From NCBI GenBank assembly GCA_937139475.1, contig CAKZQF010000031.1:170163-234162 (forward strand): DNA of 64,000 nucleotides, read 5' to 3'. Positions within the stretch are counted from its first letter, which is position 1, and every line of letters starts with the position of its first letter. The notes beneath the pieces were generated by a model. The model had not been told where the DNA came from, did no database searches, and saw only the letters and a list, made by a program, of their open reading frames with translations. Made by a program: the position numbers and the translations under genes. The DNA is from an uncultured Gammaproteobacteria bacterium. Lineage in GTDB: Bacteria > Pseudomonadota > Gammaproteobacteria > Enterobacterales > Psychrobiaceae. Positions 20,352 to 31,327 of this stretch are shown piece by piece.

Positions 20352-23300
20352 GTGTTAGATCCAAAATTTGTACATTTACGTGTTCACTCTGATTTTTCCA
20401 TGGCCGATGGTGTTTCTAAGGTTGGAAAAATAGTCGGTAAAGTTGCTGGTCTTGGCATGCCCGCCGTGGCAATCACCGATTTAGTTAACCTTTGTGGGCT
20501 GGTTAAGTACTACGGCAGCGCGCATAACAACGGTATTAAACCGCTAATTGGCGCCGATATGTGGGTACTTAGCGATGAGTTCAATCAAGCCCCCTGGCGT
20601 ATCACACTGCTGTGTATGAATAATGAAGGATATAAGAATCTAACCATACTCATTTCCAAGGCTTATCTTCGGGGTAAGTTTTTTGACAAGGCCTGCATCG
20701 ATAAAGCATGGTTGGCTGAGCATGCTGATGGACTGATTATACTCTCGGGTGGCCGTGAGGGAGATATCGGATTAGCGTTATTAAAAGAGAATAACAACCT
20801 CGCTTTAGATTGTTTGGCTTTTTATCAAGAGCACTTTAGCGATCGTTTTTATCTCGAGCTATTACGCACAGGGCGAGAAAATGAAGAGCGCTATCTTCAC
20901 TTGGCCGTTGCCCTTGCCAGTGCCCAAGATATTCCTGTGGTGGCAACGAATGAAGTGATGTTTCTTGCCGAAACTGATTTTGACATGCATGAAGTGCGTG
21001 TCGCTATCCATGATGGCTTTGGCTTAGCCGATCCGCGCCGGCCGAAAAATTATTCTGAGCAGCAGTATTTGCGTAGTGAAGAAGAAATGTGTGAGCTGTT
21101 TAGCGATGTGCCTACCGCACTATCAAATAGCGTTGAAATAGCCAAGCGTTGTAATGTGACCGTAAGATTGGGTGAATACTTCTTGCCTGATTATCCAACG
21201 GGTGACCTCCACATTAATGATTTTCTAGTCAAAGTGTCTGAAGAAGGGCTTGAGGAACGACTGGAGTTCCTGTTTCCAGATCCCGAGGAAAGAGCACGGG
21301 TACGTCCAGAGTATGATGAACGGCTAAAAGTCGAACTCGATGTTGTTAACAACATGGGGTTTCCTGGCTATTTCCTTATCGTAATGGAGTTTATTCAGTG
21401 GAGTAAAGATAATGACGTGCCAGTGGGACCCGGGCGTGGTTCTGGTGCTGGCTCGTTGGTGGCTTATGCACTGAAAATTACCGATCTTGACCCCTTGGAA
21501 TATGACTTATTGTTTGAGCGCTTTCTAAATCCAGAACGTGTCTCGATGCCGGATTTTGACGTCGATTTCTGTATGGACGGTCGCGATCGCGTTATTGATC
21601 ATGTTGCTGAATTGTATGGCCGTGATGCGGTATCGCAGATCATTACTTTTGGTACCATGGCTGCCAAAGCGGTTGTGCGCGATGTAGGTCGTGTGATGGG
21701 GCAGCCTTACGGCTTTGTTGAACGCCTAACCAAACTGATTCCGGCAGAGCCAGGGATGAATCTAACCAAGGCATGGGAAGTCGAGCCACAGTTAGAGCAA
21801 CTTTATCAAGCTGATGAAGATGTGCGTGAATTGATTGATATGGCACGTCGCCTTGAAGGTACAACGCGAAATGCCGGTAAGCATGCGGGTGGTGTTGTTA
21901 TTTCACCAACAATCATTACCGACTTTGCGCCAATATACTGTGACGATGAGGGTAATAATCCGGTTACCCAGTTTGATAAAAATGATGTTGAATCTGCTGG
22001 GCTGGTTAAATTCGATTTCCTGGGGCTGCGTACACTTACGATTATCAAGTGGGCGCTGGACCCACTTAACGAGCGCCGAGTTAAAGCTGGTCTAGAGCCA
22101 GTGATGATTGAATCCATCGACCTGGAAGATAAAAAATGTTTCGATATGCTAAAACGCTCCGAAACAACTGCGGTATTCCAGCTTGAGTCCCGGGGGATGA
22201 AAGAACTAATCAGCCGACTACTACCTGATTGTTTTGAAGATATTATCGCACTGGTAGCACTATTTAGACCAGGGCCACTGCAATCGGGCATGGTAGATAA
22301 CTTCATCGACCGTAAACATGGCCGAGAAGAGGTTTCATATCCCGATCAACAATGGCAACACGAGTCATTAAAAGAAACGCTGGAACCAACCTACGGCATC
22401 ATCTTATACCAAGAGCAAGTAATGCAAATTGCGCAGGTATTATCTGGCTATACCCTAGGTGGCGCCGATATGCTACGTCGTGCGATGGGTAAGAAGAAGC
22501 CTGAAGAAATGGCCAAACAGCGTTCCACATTTGAAGAAGGGGCGAAAAATAACGGCATTGACGGCGAATTGGCGATGAAAATCTTTGATTTGGTTGAAAA
22601 GTTTGCCGGCTATGGTTTTAATAAGTCACACTCTGCCGCTTATGCATTGGTTTCCTATCAAACCCTGTGGATGAAATGTCATTATCCAGCATATTTCATG
22701 GCGGCGGTAATGTCTGCCGACATGGATAACACAGATAAGATCGTTACATTAGTTGATGAATGTGCGCGAATGAAGATGAAGCTGCACCCACCTGATGTTA
22801 ACTCCGGCGAGTATAAGTTCAGTGTTAATGAAAACGAAGAGATTGTTTACGGTATTGGCGCGATTAAAGGAGTTGGTGAAGGCCCTGTTGATGCAATCCT
22901 GGAGGCGCGTGCCGAAGGTGGCCCATTTAAAGACTTATTTGATTTTTGTGGACGGGTAAATACCAAGCGAATTAACAAGCGCGTACTGGAAAAGTTGGTT
23001 AAAGCAGGAGCGTTGGATAATTTAGGCCCGCATCGTGCTGCGCTAATGGCTTCCTTACCTGAGGCGATAAAAGCGTCTGAGCAACATGCAAAAGATCGTG
23101 CGGTAGGGCAAAATGATTTATTTGGCTTGCTCGCAAGTCATGATGACGATGTAACCCATGAGTTTGCCGATGTGATGCCATGGCCAGATAAAATCTGGCT
23201 TGATGGTGAACGCGAAACTTTAGGGTTATTCTTAACTGGGCACCCAATTAATCAGTATTTACCTGAACTACGTCATTATACGCGATGCCGTTTAAAAGAT

Positions 23301-23831
23301 ATGGTGCCAACAGAAAGAGGTCAGGTCGTAAAAGCTGCGGGTCTTGTGATCGCTTCTCGAGTGATGGTAACTAAACGTGGTTCGAAGATGGGGATCTTGA
23401 CCATTGATGACAAAAGTGGTCGTTTAGAAGCGATGTTATACAGCGAAACGCTGGAAAAATACCAAGAATTGCTACAAAAAGACAAAATATTGGTCTTAGA
23501 AGGAGAGGTCAGCTTTGATGATTTTTCTGGGGGTAATAGAATGTCGGTTAAAGAAGTCTATGACATTGCAACTGCGCGTGAGCGATTTGCAACGGCATTA
23601 GAAATTAAGATAGACCAACAACAAGTCACCCAAGACTTTTTTACTCGTTTTAACCAAGTGTTAGAACCATTTCAATATGGTGCGCTTCCGGTAAATGTGT
23701 TCTATAGTCGTGCTGAGGCAACTGCAAATTTGCAGCTTGGCATCCAATGGCGTGTAACACCGGACGATGAGTTGTTGGATAATTTACGAATGTTGCTTGG
23801 AAATAAGCACGTTCGTCTCAAATTCAGTTAA
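20352..23831 (+). CDS. dnaE: DNA polymerase III alpha subunit
   Basis: Replicative polymerase. 1159 aa (1160 in E. coli). Domains in order: PHP (residues 1 to about 280, starting [13 protein letters not shown]), palm with catalytic Asp 401 and 403 in MPDFDVDFC, the same numbering as in E. coli, then thumb and fingers ([28 protein letters not shown]), the HhH region, the OB fold (about 980-1060) and the C-terminal tau-binding end. Between the OB fold and the fingers lies the clamp-binding QNDLFGL motif near residue 920. GTG start at 20352, 20 nt after rnhB. Confidence 0.99.
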   Translation: MLDPKFVHLRVHSDFSMADGVSKVGKIVGKVAGLGMPAVAITDLVNLCGLVKYYGSAHNNGIKPLIGADMWVLSDEFNQAPWRITLLCMNNEGYKNLTILISKAYLRGKFFDKACIDKAWLAEHADGLIILSGGREGDIGLALLKENNNLALDCLAFYQEHFSDRFYLELLRTGRENEERYLHLAVALASAQDIPVVATNEVMFLAETDFDMHEVRVAIHDGFGLADPRRPKNYSEQQYLRSEEEMCELFSDVPTALSNSVEIAKRCNVTVRLGEYFLPDYPTGDLHINDFLVKVSEEGLEERLEFLFPDPEERARVRPEYDERLKVELDVVNNMGFPGYFLIVMEFIQWSKDNDVPVGPGRGSGAGSLVAYALKITDLDPLEYDLLFERFLNPERVSMPDFDVDFCMDGRDRVIDHVAELYGRDAVSQIITFGTMAAKAVVRDVGRVMGQPYGFVERLTKLIPAEPGMNLTKAWEVEPQLEQLYQADEDVRELIDMARRLEGTTRNAGKHAGGVVISPTIITDFAPIYCDDEGNNPVTQFDKNDVESAGLVKFDFLGLRTLTIIKWALDPLNERRVKAGLEPVMIESIDLEDKKCFDMLKRSETTAVFQLESRGMKELISRLLPDCFEDIIALVALFRPGPLQSGMVDNFIDRKHGREEVSYPDQQWQHESLKETLEPTYGIILYQEQVMQIAQVLSGYTLGGADMLRRAMGKKKPEEMAKQRSTFEEGAKNNGIDGELAMKIFDLVEKFAGYGFNKSHSAAYALVSYQTLWMKCHYPAYFMAAVMSADMDNTDKIVTLVDECARMKMKLHPPDVNSGEYKFSVNENEEIVYGIGAIKGVGEGPVDAILEARAEGGPFKDLFDFCGRVNTKRINKRVLEKLVKAGALDNLGPHRAALMASLPEAIKASEQHAKDRAVGQNDLFGLLASHDDDVTHEFADVMPWPDKIWLDGERETLGLFLTGHPINQYLPELRHYTRCRLKDMVPTERGQVVKAAGLVIASRVMVTKRGSKMGILTIDDKSGRLEAMLYSETLEKYQELLQKDKILVLEGEVSFDDFSGGNRMSVKEVYDIATARERFATALEIKIDQQQVTQDFFTRFNQVLEPFQYGALPVNVFYSRAEATANLQLGIQWRVTPDDELLDNLRMLLGNKHVRLKFS

Positions 23832-23882
23832 GTTAGACTATATTTAGATTAACTTAACGACACTATTTAAAGAGAATGATTA

Positions 23883-24839
23883 ATGAGTCAGAATTTTTTA
23901 GAGTTTGAAAAGCCGATTGCGGAATTACATGCACAGATTGATGAGCTACGTAATGTAAGCAGCAACAGTTCGTTAAATATTGATTTAGCCGAAGAGATCA
24001 AAAAATTGGAAGAAAAGAGTGTCTCAATGGCACAGAAAATCTTCTCTGATCTCGGTCCTTGGCAAATCAGTCAATTGGCACGTCATCCAGAGCGTCCTTA
24101 TACGTATGACTACATCGAGCGTGTATTCGAAGACTTTGACGAAATATATGGTGATAGAGCGTACGCTGATGATAAAGCGATTATCGGCGGTACGGCACGT
24201 CTAAATGGCAAACCGGTAATGATTATCGGACACCAGAAAGGGCGTTCAACGAAAGAAAAAGTGAAGCGTAATTTTGGTATGCCACGCCCCGAAGGCTATC
24301 GTAAAGCACTACGCCTAATGGAAATGGCGGAACGTTTTAAGATGCCAATTATTACCCTGATTGACACTCCTGGAGCTTACCCTGGTGTTGGCGCTGAAGA
24401 GCGTGGTCAATCTGAAGCTATCGCTAAAAACCTAAAAGTAATGGCTGGCTTAAAAGTGCCGGTTATCTGTACCGTTATCGGTGAAGGTGGTAGTGGCGGT
24501 GCACTAGCCATTGGTGTTGGTGATACGGTGAATATGCTGCAATATAGCACTTATTCGGTTATCTCACCTGAGGGCTGTGCCTCAATTCTTTGGAAAAGTG
24601 CCGACAAAGCATCATTAGCTGCCGAAGCGATGGGGATTACCTCTGAACGTTTATTGTCATTAGATCTTATCGATAATATTATCGATGAGCCGCTGGGCGG
24701 AGCGCACCGTGACTATGAAGCAATGTCAAAGAATCTAAAGCAAACCCTAACTAATCAGTTAGCAACCTTACAATCCTTAGATACCGACACATTACTTGAC
24801 AATCGCTACAAGCGCCTAATGTCATTTGGTTACTGCTAA
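23883..24839 (+). CDS. accA: Acetyl-CoA carboxylase carboxyltransferase subunit alpha
   Basis: Transfers carboxyl from carboxybiotin to acetyl-CoA together with AccD, the first committed step of fatty-acid synthesis. 318 aa (319 in E. coli). Family segments: an N-terminal coiled region, [42 protein letters not shown] and the oxyanion-hole [11 protein letters not shown]. The gene ends before a strong terminator, closing the long envelope/replication block. Confidence 0.99.
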   Translation: MSQNFLEFEKPIAELHAQIDELRNVSSNSSLNIDLAEEIKKLEEKSVSMAQKIFSDLGPWQISQLARHPERPYTYDYIERVFEDFDEIYGDRAYADDKAIIGGTARLNGKPVMIIGHQKGRSTKEKVKRNFGMPRPEGYRKALRLMEMAERFKMPIITLIDTPGAYPGVGAEERGQSEAIAKNLKVMAGLKVPVICTVIGEGGSGGALAIGVGDTVNMLQYSTYSVISPEGCASILWKSADKASLAAEAMGITSERLLSLDLIDNIIDEPLGGAHRDYEAMSKNLKQTLTNQLATLQSLDTDTLLDNRYKRLMSFGYC

Positions 24840-24868
24840 TTCGTTTGGTAAGTTAATTAAGGTATACT

Positions 24869-24897
24869 AAAACCACCATTTATGGTGGTTTTTTTTT
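24869..24897 (+). terminator. Rho-independent terminator after accA
   Basis: AAAACCACC and GGTGGTTTT pair around a short ATTTAT loop and are followed by a run of more than seven T. Confidence 0.88.
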
Positions 24898-24913
24898 AAC
24901 TGGAAAATAATTG

Positions 24914-26230
24914 ATGAGCATTCAACACCGAGTTGCAGATGTAATCACGCAACACGTGTCAACTGGCAATAAAATAATCCTTGCACTAAGCGGTGGTATT
25001 GATTCAGTGGTACTACTGGATATATTAAGTCGCTTGTCACTGAGCAATAACAACGTGGTGGCAGTGCACGTACATCACGGATTGAGCGCTAAAGCCGATG
25101 CTTGGTTAGCGTTTTGCAAACAGTTGTGCCAGCAATATCAGATCCAATTTTTCAGTGAACATGTTCACCTCAAGAGTTTGGACAAGGGGATTGAGGCTGC
25201 GGCGCGTCAGGCAAGATATCAGGCGTTAGCGAAGCATATGGAGCGAGATGCGCTACTACTAACAGCACAACACCAAGATGACCAGTGTGAGACGCTGTTG
25301 TTGGCACTTAAGCGAGGATCTGGGGTTCGTGGCCTGGCTGCAATGCCAACAACGCTGCCGTTTAAGCAGGGGATACTGTTACGCCCACTGCTTAGGGTGC
25401 CTCGTGAGGCTATTGAAAAGTATGCGGCTTCAAAACAGCTCCGTTGGGTAGAAGATGATAGCAACAGTGAAACTAAATTTGATCGCAATTTTTTGCGTTT
25501 AGATGTGTTACCTGAGCTTAACAAACGCTGGCCAGGGTTTAGTGCGAATGTTGCGCGCAGTGCAGAGTTGTGCCAACAAGCTAATTATTTATTAGATGAA
25601 ATTGCCGAGCAAGACTTGAATGCAATTCAGCTTACTCACGACAAACTATGCCTAACGTTAATGGCGGGAATGTCCCCCCCTAGAATTAACAATGTGCTGC
25701 GCATGTGGCTGCGCCAATTTGACTTAGCCATGCCTTCACAACAGGTGATGGAACAAATTGTGGTGCAGATGCTACAAGCAAAAGACGACAGTGATCCCGT
25801 GATAGCGCTTGGCGCGTTTAGCTTAAGACGCTATAAGAGAGTGCTTTATATCGTATCAGAAGAAAGGAAGTTAATTCATAATACCTTTTCCTGGGCCTTG
25901 AGCCATCCTTTATCGCTAGGGGAGGGGATGGGCGAGTTAGTTGCTACCGATACAAAAGATGAACTGGCACTACGCAAACCCCGCGTTGAGGAGCAAGTGA
26001 CTATTCGTTTTGCTATTCCGGGGGCAACCACATCATGGCCTATTGGCCGTGACAAACGCCGCACCGTGAAGAAGTTAATGCAAGAGTATCACGTGCCTAC
26101 CTGGCAACGTCGCTTGGTTCCATTTGTGTTTTATGGCGAGAAATTAGTGGCGGCTGTTGGCTTGTGGGTGGATAAAGATTACACGGCCTGCGCCAAGCAA
26201 CAGGCCATCAAAGTTGAACATATAGGCTAG
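24914..26230 (+). CDS. tilS: tRNA(Ile)-lysidine synthetase
   Basis: Modifies C34 of the CAU-anticodon isoleucine tRNA to lysidine, which lets it read AUA. 438 aa. The PP-loop motif SGGIDS is at residues 26-31 (LALSGGIDSVVLL). It is followed by the HVHHGLS segment and the second conserved region with TAQHQDDQCET. The C-terminal part contains the TilS substrate-binding and C-terminal domains (KLMQEYHVPTWQRR). ATG at 24914 is preferred over an in-frame TTG 3 nt earlier. The stop shares its CTAG with the convergent diguanylate cyclase stop. Confidence 0.96.
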   Translation: MSIQHRVADVITQHVSTGNKIILALSGGIDSVVLLDILSRLSLSNNNVVAVHVHHGLSAKADAWLAFCKQLCQQYQIQFFSEHVHLKSLDKGIEAAARQARYQALAKHMERDALLLTAQHQDDQCETLLLALKRGSGVRGLAAMPTTLPFKQGILLRPLLRVPREAIEKYAASKQLRWVEDDSNSETKFDRNFLRLDVLPELNKRWPGFSANVARSAELCQQANYLLDEIAEQDLNAIQLTHDKLCLTLMAGMSPPRINNVLRMWLRQFDLAMPSQQVMEQIVVQMLQAKDDSDPVIALGAFSLRRYKRVLYIVSEERKLIHNTFSWALSHPLSLGEGMGELVATDTKDELALRKPRVEEQVTIRFAIPGATTSWPIGRDKRRTVKKLMQEYHVPTWQRRLVPFVFYGEKLVAAVGLWVDKDYTACAKQQAIKVEHIG

Positions 26231-27132
26231 CAGGCAAAGTAAGTATTTTTTCCTGCCTTTTTAGATTTATAAAGGGCATTATCGGCACGTTCAGTCAGCA
26301 TTGCGTTAGAGTCTCCTGCGCGCCAATTAGTGATCCCTATGCTAGCGGTAACGCAGTGTTTATTCATCAGGTCGTTGTCTAATGTGGATTGTAAGATCCG
26401 GCCTGCCACTAAACTTGGGTTTAAGTGGTCGGCATGGGCAAGTAATAAAACGAACTCATCACCACCAAAGCGAAATACATGGTCATTGGTTCGCACAGCG
26501 CCAGTTAGAATTTTTGCAAACTCTTGAAGCACGCGGTCGCCTTCAGTGTGCCCGTGATCGTCATTGACGTTCTTAAAGTTGTCTAAGTCGAGCAAAACGA
26601 CGCTAAATGAGCGATTTTCACGCTGTGCTGTGGCTTTCATGCTGCCTAATAATTCTTCGTAGTAGCTGCGGTTACCCAGTCCGGTTAAATAATCACGAAA
26701 GCTTAGTCTTTTATTGCGTTCAAAGGCTAATACATTGCTAAGTGGCTGGAGTAATTGATATTCCAAAGAGGCAATTAGCTGCCGAGAAGAGGCAGATAAG
26801 GGCGCTGATGATAGGTATTTTACGCTACCAACGACGCTATTTCTTATATTCAATTCGCTCTCAAGTGAACATTTACTGGCTTGTGAATATTTAAGTTGAT
26901 AAGGCTGATCGAGGTAAAACTCTAAGCCTGTTATCGGCAAGCGCAGACACAGTTCTTTTGCATAAATGGCTAGTAAAGGCTGTAAATCAATAGCGGTATT
27001 TAGCTTTTCCAAGAAGGCAAGTTTATCAACGGCTCGGCGCACAGTGGCGCTACGAGTTTCGTTAAACTCTTTCGCTAGTGAAGTGAATTCATTCGCGTCA
27101 ATTTCATTTGAACCGATATTTAGTCGTTGCAT
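26227..27132 (-). CDS. GGDEF diguanylate cyclase, soluble
   Basis: Makes the second messenger c-di-GMP. 301 aa. GGDEF is intact at residues 223-227, and the inhibitory I-site RxxD (RTND, 214-217) sits exactly five residues upstream, so product inhibition is likely. The GGDEF domain begins at DYLTGLGNR (about 147). The N-terminal 140 residues have no membrane segment and are not recognised; they look mostly helical with a central beta-rich portion (GAF-like is a guess). The gene converges on tilS with a 4-bp overlap (CTAG). No EAL domain is present. Confidence 0.93.
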   Translation of the reverse strand: MQRLNIGSNEIDANEFTSLAKEFNETRSATVRRAVDKLAFLEKLNTAIDLQPLLAIYAKELCLRLPITGLEFYLDQPYQLKYSQASKCSLESELNIRNSVVGSVKYLSSAPLSASSRQLIASLEYQLLQPLSNVLAFERNKRLSFRDYLTGLGNRSYYEELLGSMKATAQRENRSFSVVLLDLDNFKNVNDDHGHTEGDRVLQEFAKILTGAVRTNDHVFRFGGDEFVLLLAHADHLNPSLVAGRILQSTLDNDLMNKHCVTASIGITNWRAGDSNAMLTERADNALYKSKKAGKNTYFAC

Positions 27133-27380
27133 AACGGCCTCTCTTTAAGCAATACCTTGGCATTTCTACTCTCATCAATTGCCGTAGTACTTGGTTCTGT
27201 GGCTATCAATTTTTTGACAGTCACCTTCTCTCAAGTTTAAGTAAGCATTATGTGTGCCAATATTTATTGGTCGGTGCAGGACAATATTATGAGAGATTGT
27301 TCTAGTTATCTATGTGCGTTATTTGAAATATCAGGTAGAGTGTTTACATCTGTTTTGTTGTTATGGATTACGAATAGAAG

Positions 27381-29342
27381 ATGGAAAAACCGTTAATAAT
27401 ATCAATATTAATTTCGCTTATCTTAGTGATCGGCGTGTTATTGTTATGTCGACGGACTCATGTGCCACCCATTATCGGTTATCTCTTAACGGGTATTTTG
27501 GTTGGCCCCAGCGTATTCAACTTGTTGCCAGACTCACAGCAAATTCATTTCTTGGCGGAATTAGGGGTTGTCTTTTTACTATTCTCACTAGGTTTGGAAT
27601 TCTCCCTCCCTAAGTTGATGTCAATGAAAAGCCTTGTATTTGGCCTAGGCTCAGCTCAGGTTATTATTACTGCCGGCATTGTTTCATGCGTGTGTCGCTA
27701 TATTGGGTTTGAATGGGCGCAAGCCAGTATTATTGGTGCCGTAGTCGCCCTGTCATCGACAGCTATTGTAATAAAGCAGCTATCAGAAATGCGGCAAAAC
27801 AATAGCACAAGCGGCCAAATGGCCATTTCTGTATTGCTTTTCCAAGACTTGGCAGTGGTACCGATCCTTATCGTTATCCCGATGTTAGGCGCCGATGCCG
27901 ACTTTGGTCTGTCATTACTCTTTGCGCTCGCAAAGGGGATTGTCGCCTTTGTGGTTATATTTTTTGCTGGTAAGTGGCTACTACCTAGGCTTTTTGATGA
28001 GATTGCACGTGCGCGCTCTGATGAGCTTTTTGTTCTTACTACCATTATGGTGGTTGTTATTACTGGCGCGTTAACTTATTCATTAGGTTTGTCAGCCGCT
28101 TTAGGGGCTTTTTTATCTGGAATGATGTTAGGGGAAAGTAAATACCGCCATCAGCTTGATGCCGATATTCGTCCATTTAAAGATGTTTTAATGGGGCTTT
28201 TCTTTGTCTCTGTTGGCATGATGCTGGAGCTAACGCTGCTGGCAGAACAATGGCAAATATTAGTATTTTTATTGCCGCTGCTGATTGTTCTAAAAGCAGC
28301 AATAGTGTCTTTAATTTATTTTCGCCGGCGGCCATTGCGTCGTAGCGCGTTTAAAAGCGGACTGTATTTAGCCCAGATTGGCGAGTTTGGCTTTGTCGTT
28401 ATTGCCCTGGCAAAAAACTATCAACTGCTGCCCGCCAATACGGTGTCATTAATTATTGCGCTTGGCGTATTAAGTATGGGGCTAACCCCACTGTTGATGA
28501 ATTATGCCGATAAACTCGCCAAGCGGCTTATTAGTGGGCACAATCTACTAGAAAAACCATTGCCTATCCCTGACAGTTGTCCATTAATGGAGGAGCATGT
28601 TGTGATTTGTGGCTTTGGTCGGGTGGGGCAAACGATTGCCCGATTCTTGCGTAAGGAAGCTATTCCTTATATTGCAATGGATCACGACGTGATGCGCGTA
28701 CAAGAAGCGCTAAGAGGCGGCGAAAATGTATTATTTGGCGACGGGCGTCAGCGTGATATTTTGAAAAGTTGCCACGCCGATAAAGCCAAGTTAGTCATTA
28801 TCACTTTTGATGACCATCATAGCGCGATGCAGGTGCTAAGTACTTGCAATGAGATGGAAAAAGAAATCAAGGTAGTCATCAGGACAAGAGATGACGCGAT
28901 GATGAAAAGCTTCAAAGACGCTGGCGCACAGACGGTAGTGCCTGAGTCACTTGAAGGCAGCTTGATGTTAATTTCACAAGTATTATTTATGACGGGGGTA
29001 CCAATGAGCCGTGTCCTAAAGCGTATCCAGATTGAACGTAAAAACCAATATCAATTTATGCATGGTTTTTTTCATGGCGATGAATCTTCACATCAGATGG
29101 ACTCCGATCTCGAACAGCTTCATGCGGTTTCACTACCATTTGGGGCGCATGCGGTCGGTATGAAATTCTCACAGCTACCATTAGAAAGATTAAGAATTGA
29201 GGTTCGTGGCATCAGGCGCAGCCATCAAGAGATAACCACGCCGGAAGATGACTTTATTTTGACCTCGCGTGATGTGCTAGTACTATGTGGTAAACCGCGC
29301 AGGGTAGAGCGTGCAGAGCGCTACTTACTTAATGGCGGGTAA
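27381..29342 (+). CDS. Kef-type CPA2 cation:proton antiporter with RCK domain
   Basis: Inner-membrane K+/H+ antiporter or K+ efflux protein of the CPA2 family. 653 aa. About twelve membrane segments fill residues 1-385. The RCK N-terminal Rossmann domain starts near 406 (VVICGFGRVGQTIARF), with the Asp of the second strand in YIAMDHDVMR. An RCK C-terminal (TrkA-C) domain occupies about 570-650. E. coli KefB and KefC lack the full TrkA-C domain, so this is closer to the 650-residue Kef/YbaL-type proteins of marine bacteria. No KefF/KefG ancillary gene is adjacent. The 248 bp upstream hold no gene. Confidence 0.88.
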   Translation: MEKPLIISILISLILVIGVLLLCRRTHVPPIIGYLLTGILVGPSVFNLLPDSQQIHFLAELGVVFLLFSLGLEFSLPKLMSMKSLVFGLGSAQVIITAGIVSCVCRYIGFEWAQASIIGAVVALSSTAIVIKQLSEMRQNNSTSGQMAISVLLFQDLAVVPILIVIPMLGADADFGLSLLFALAKGIVAFVVIFFAGKWLLPRLFDEIARARSDELFVLTTIMVVVITGALTYSLGLSAALGAFLSGMMLGESKYRHQLDADIRPFKDVLMGLFFVSVGMMLELTLLAEQWQILVFLLPLLIVLKAAIVSLIYFRRRPLRRSAFKSGLYLAQIGEFGFVVIALAKNYQLLPANTVSLIIALGVLSMGLTPLLMNYADKLAKRLISGHNLLEKPLPIPDSCPLMEEHVVICGFGRVGQTIARFLRKEAIPYIAMDHDVMRVQEALRGGENVLFGDGRQRDILKSCHADKAKLVIITFDDHHSAMQVLSTCNEMEKEIKVVIRTRDDAMMKSFKDAGAQTVVPESLEGSLMLISQVLFMTGVPMSRVLKRIQIERKNQYQFMHGFFHGDESSHQMDSDLEQLHAVSLPFGAHAVGMKFSQLPLERLRIEVRGIRRSHQEITTPEDDFILTSRDVLVLCGKPRRVERAERYLLNGG

Positions 29343-29358
29343 GTAGCAGCGGTATAAC

Positions 29359-30564
29359 TTAGGCGCTTAGCCGCCTGGTGCCGTGAAAATGCTGTTTTAC
29401 TGGTGGTAATTTATCGATGCCTAAAAAATCTATCAGCTGTGATTTTTGCGCCATGCCATCTTTATACCCAGCCTCAATTAACTCTCGACAATAGGCTTGT
29501 TCAAATAATAAATAACTGGTGATACTCGACTCACTGTTTTTACTAATACCAATAGATGCCAGTAGTAGCCTAATCGCCCACGGAATATCATCAAAATGGT
29601 TATGGGCTAGCCGATTAATATCAATACTCGGATTGATTAGCATAGTTTCAACTCTGCGCAGTCCAAGTTTTTTTTGCGTTGTTGTATCTATTTTATCAAT
29701 GGTATTATTAATACGTTGGGCCCGCTCTATATCTGAATCAAGGGTGTCACTAAATACACTATCGAGTAGATGACCCGCGATACTTGATGCGCTGGGGTGT
29801 TTAATCTGCTGGTGTTTCATTTGATCGTGTGGGGAGTCTAAACCGATACACAGGATTTTATCAGCCCCTAAATGAATCGGGGTACTAAGTGGTGATAGTT
29901 GATGGACTGATCCATCGCCATAAAATGCTTGACGTACTTCTACAGCGGGAAACACCAGCGGTAATGCGGAAGAAGCCATTAAGTGTTCAAAATTCAGGGT
30001 GCCACGGGCACTTTCGCGCTTTGAGCGATGCCAATCTTCAATGTTAGGGTGTCCTTGATAAAAAGATACTGAGTTGCCTGTTTGATAGCTAGAGGCAGTT
30101 ACCGACAGCGCATGCAAATAGCCATTACTAATGTTTCGTTCTAAACGCTCAAAAGGGACCACCTGCTTAAGTAATTCGCGCAATGGTGCATTGTCCAGCA
30201 AAGAAGTTGGTCTGTTACGGTACAAGTCGCTGCGCATCCATTTGGTGACATTATTAAACATAAAGCGTGTCACATGGCCAAAATTACTGCAGTATATTTG
30301 TTCTGTGCGCATATTGCGCCATATCCAATCAAGCTTTTTAACGCCCAAATGAAAAGATGAGGCATAACAACCTAATGCCGTGGAGTTTAATGCACCGGCT
30401 GAGGTGCCACAGAGTATTGGAAAAGGGATACCATGATTGCGCGGATAGAAGGTAGCAATAGCTTTTAATACACCAATTTGATAGGCGCCTCGGGCACCAC
30501 CACCGCTTAATAACAATGCAGTCTTATTGCTCTCACTATTGTTACTTTTATCACTCAATATCAT
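29359..30564 (-). CDS. Patatin-like phospholipase
   Basis: Serine acyl hydrolase with the patatin fold. 401 aa, no signal peptide. The oxyanion hole is GGGARGAY (residues 21-28). The nucleophile elbow is GTSAG (53-57, Ser55). The catalytic-dyad Asp is in FYGDGSVHQLSP near residue 217; the usual form is DGG or DGA, here DGS. The C-terminal 150 residues are specific to this subfamily of unknown substrate. It converges with the antiporter gene with 16 nt between stops, and no terminator is visible there. Confidence 0.88.
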   Translation of the reverse strand: MILSDKSNNSESNKTALLLSGGGARGAYQIGVLKAIATFYPRNHGIPFPILCGTSAGALNSTALGCYASSFHLGVKKLDWIWRNMRTEQIYCSNFGHVTRFMFNNVTKWMRSDLYRNRPTSLLDNAPLRELLKQVVPFERLERNISNGYLHALSVTASSYQTGNSVSFYQGHPNIEDWHRSKRESARGTLNFEHLMASSALPLVFPAVEVRQAFYGDGSVHQLSPLSTPIHLGADKILCIGLDSPHDQMKHQQIKHPSASSIAGHLLDSVFSDTLDSDIERAQRINNTIDKIDTTTQKKLGLRRVETMLINPSIDINRLAHNHFDDIPWAIRLLLASIGISKNSESSITSYLLFEQAYCRELIEAGYKDGMAQKSQLIDFLGIDKLPPVKQHFHGTRRLSA

Positions 30565-30692
30565 TAATGGAAACTCCTTAAATTACCCAACTCATCTAAT
30601 CTAGCAAACTCTTTAATTTTTATTAAGTATTTAATTATATTCAATATAACGTAGAATCACTGGTTAAGGCTCTATTATTGGTAACCCCTTGT

Positions 30693-31292
30693 ATGAATAT
30701 TATTATTGCGCCAGACATTTTTGGAATCACGCCAAGCTTAAATAAATTGGTAAAAAACCTCTCAAAACAAGCTGCTGTTGCTATTATCGACCCTTATCAC
30801 GGTGAAGAAATGGCTTTTGAAGATGAGGAGCAAGCTTATCAGGCGTTTCTTGATGAAGGCGGACTTGATGTTTATACAGAGCAGCTTAAAGTCATATTGA
30901 CCTATATAGAACAGCCCGTTGTGTTAATCGGTTTTAGTGCTGGTGCAAGTGCGCTGTGGAGACTCACGGACAAGAAGCTAGGGCTGCACGCAAGACATTT
31001 TATTGGATTTTATCCGGGGCAAATTAGACATCATATGGATGTTGAGCCTCATATTCCCACGACGCTTTTAATGCCTAAGCAGGAAGCTCATTTTGATTTA
31101 CAAGCGGTAATTAAGCAGCTTCCGGCTAGCGAGTCGCTTTGTGTAACGCAATTTGACTTGGCCCATGGGTTTATGAACCCTGCCTCTGCTGGTTATGATA
31201 AACAGGCAAGCGCGACAATCGAAAAACTAATAAGCGATACTAAACTAATCGCCGACCCCAAGGCCTTTAGAGCAAAAAAGCCATCAGTTTGA
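30693..31292 (+). CDS. Alpha/beta hydrolase, dienelactone-hydrolase-like
   Basis: Cytosolic hydrolase of unknown substrate. The start chosen is ATG at 30693 (MNIIIAPDIFGITPSL), which matches the family start; a TTG 15 nt upstream is possible. 199 aa. The nucleophile motif GFSAG is at residues 80-84. The Cys of true dienelactone hydrolases is replaced by Ser. The acid is probably Asp in the MPKQEAHFD region, and the His is in DLAHGFMNP (about 162). The stop codon lies in the loop of the hairpin at 31274-31304. Confidence 0.75.
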   Translation: MNIIIAPDIFGITPSLNKLVKNLSKQAAVAIIDPYHGEEMAFEDEEQAYQAFLDEGGLDVYTEQLKVILTYIEQPVVLIGFSAGASALWRLTDKKLGLHARHFIGFYPGQIRHHMDVEPHIPTTLLMPKQEAHFDLQAVIKQLPASESLCVTQFDLAHGFMNPASAGYDKQASATIEKLISDTKLIADPKAFRAKKPSV

Positions 31293-31304
31293 GCTGATGG
31301 CTTT
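31274..31304 (-). terminator. Terminator of proS (bidirectional)
   Basis: AAGCCATCAG and CTGATGGCTT pair around TTTGAG. On the minus strand the stem is followed by six T, giving a good terminator 24 nt after the proS stop. On the plus strand it overlaps the end of the hydrolase gene, so it may also stop that transcript, though the T-run there is weaker. Confidence 0.75.
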
Positions 31305-31327
31305 AATGAAAGTTAGAGCAAGTTAGT

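Noticed and set aside
21806..22306. 166-codon open frame on the minus strand inside dnaE
   Set aside because: Ser/Arg-rich antisense shadow of the polymerase coding region; no start signal.
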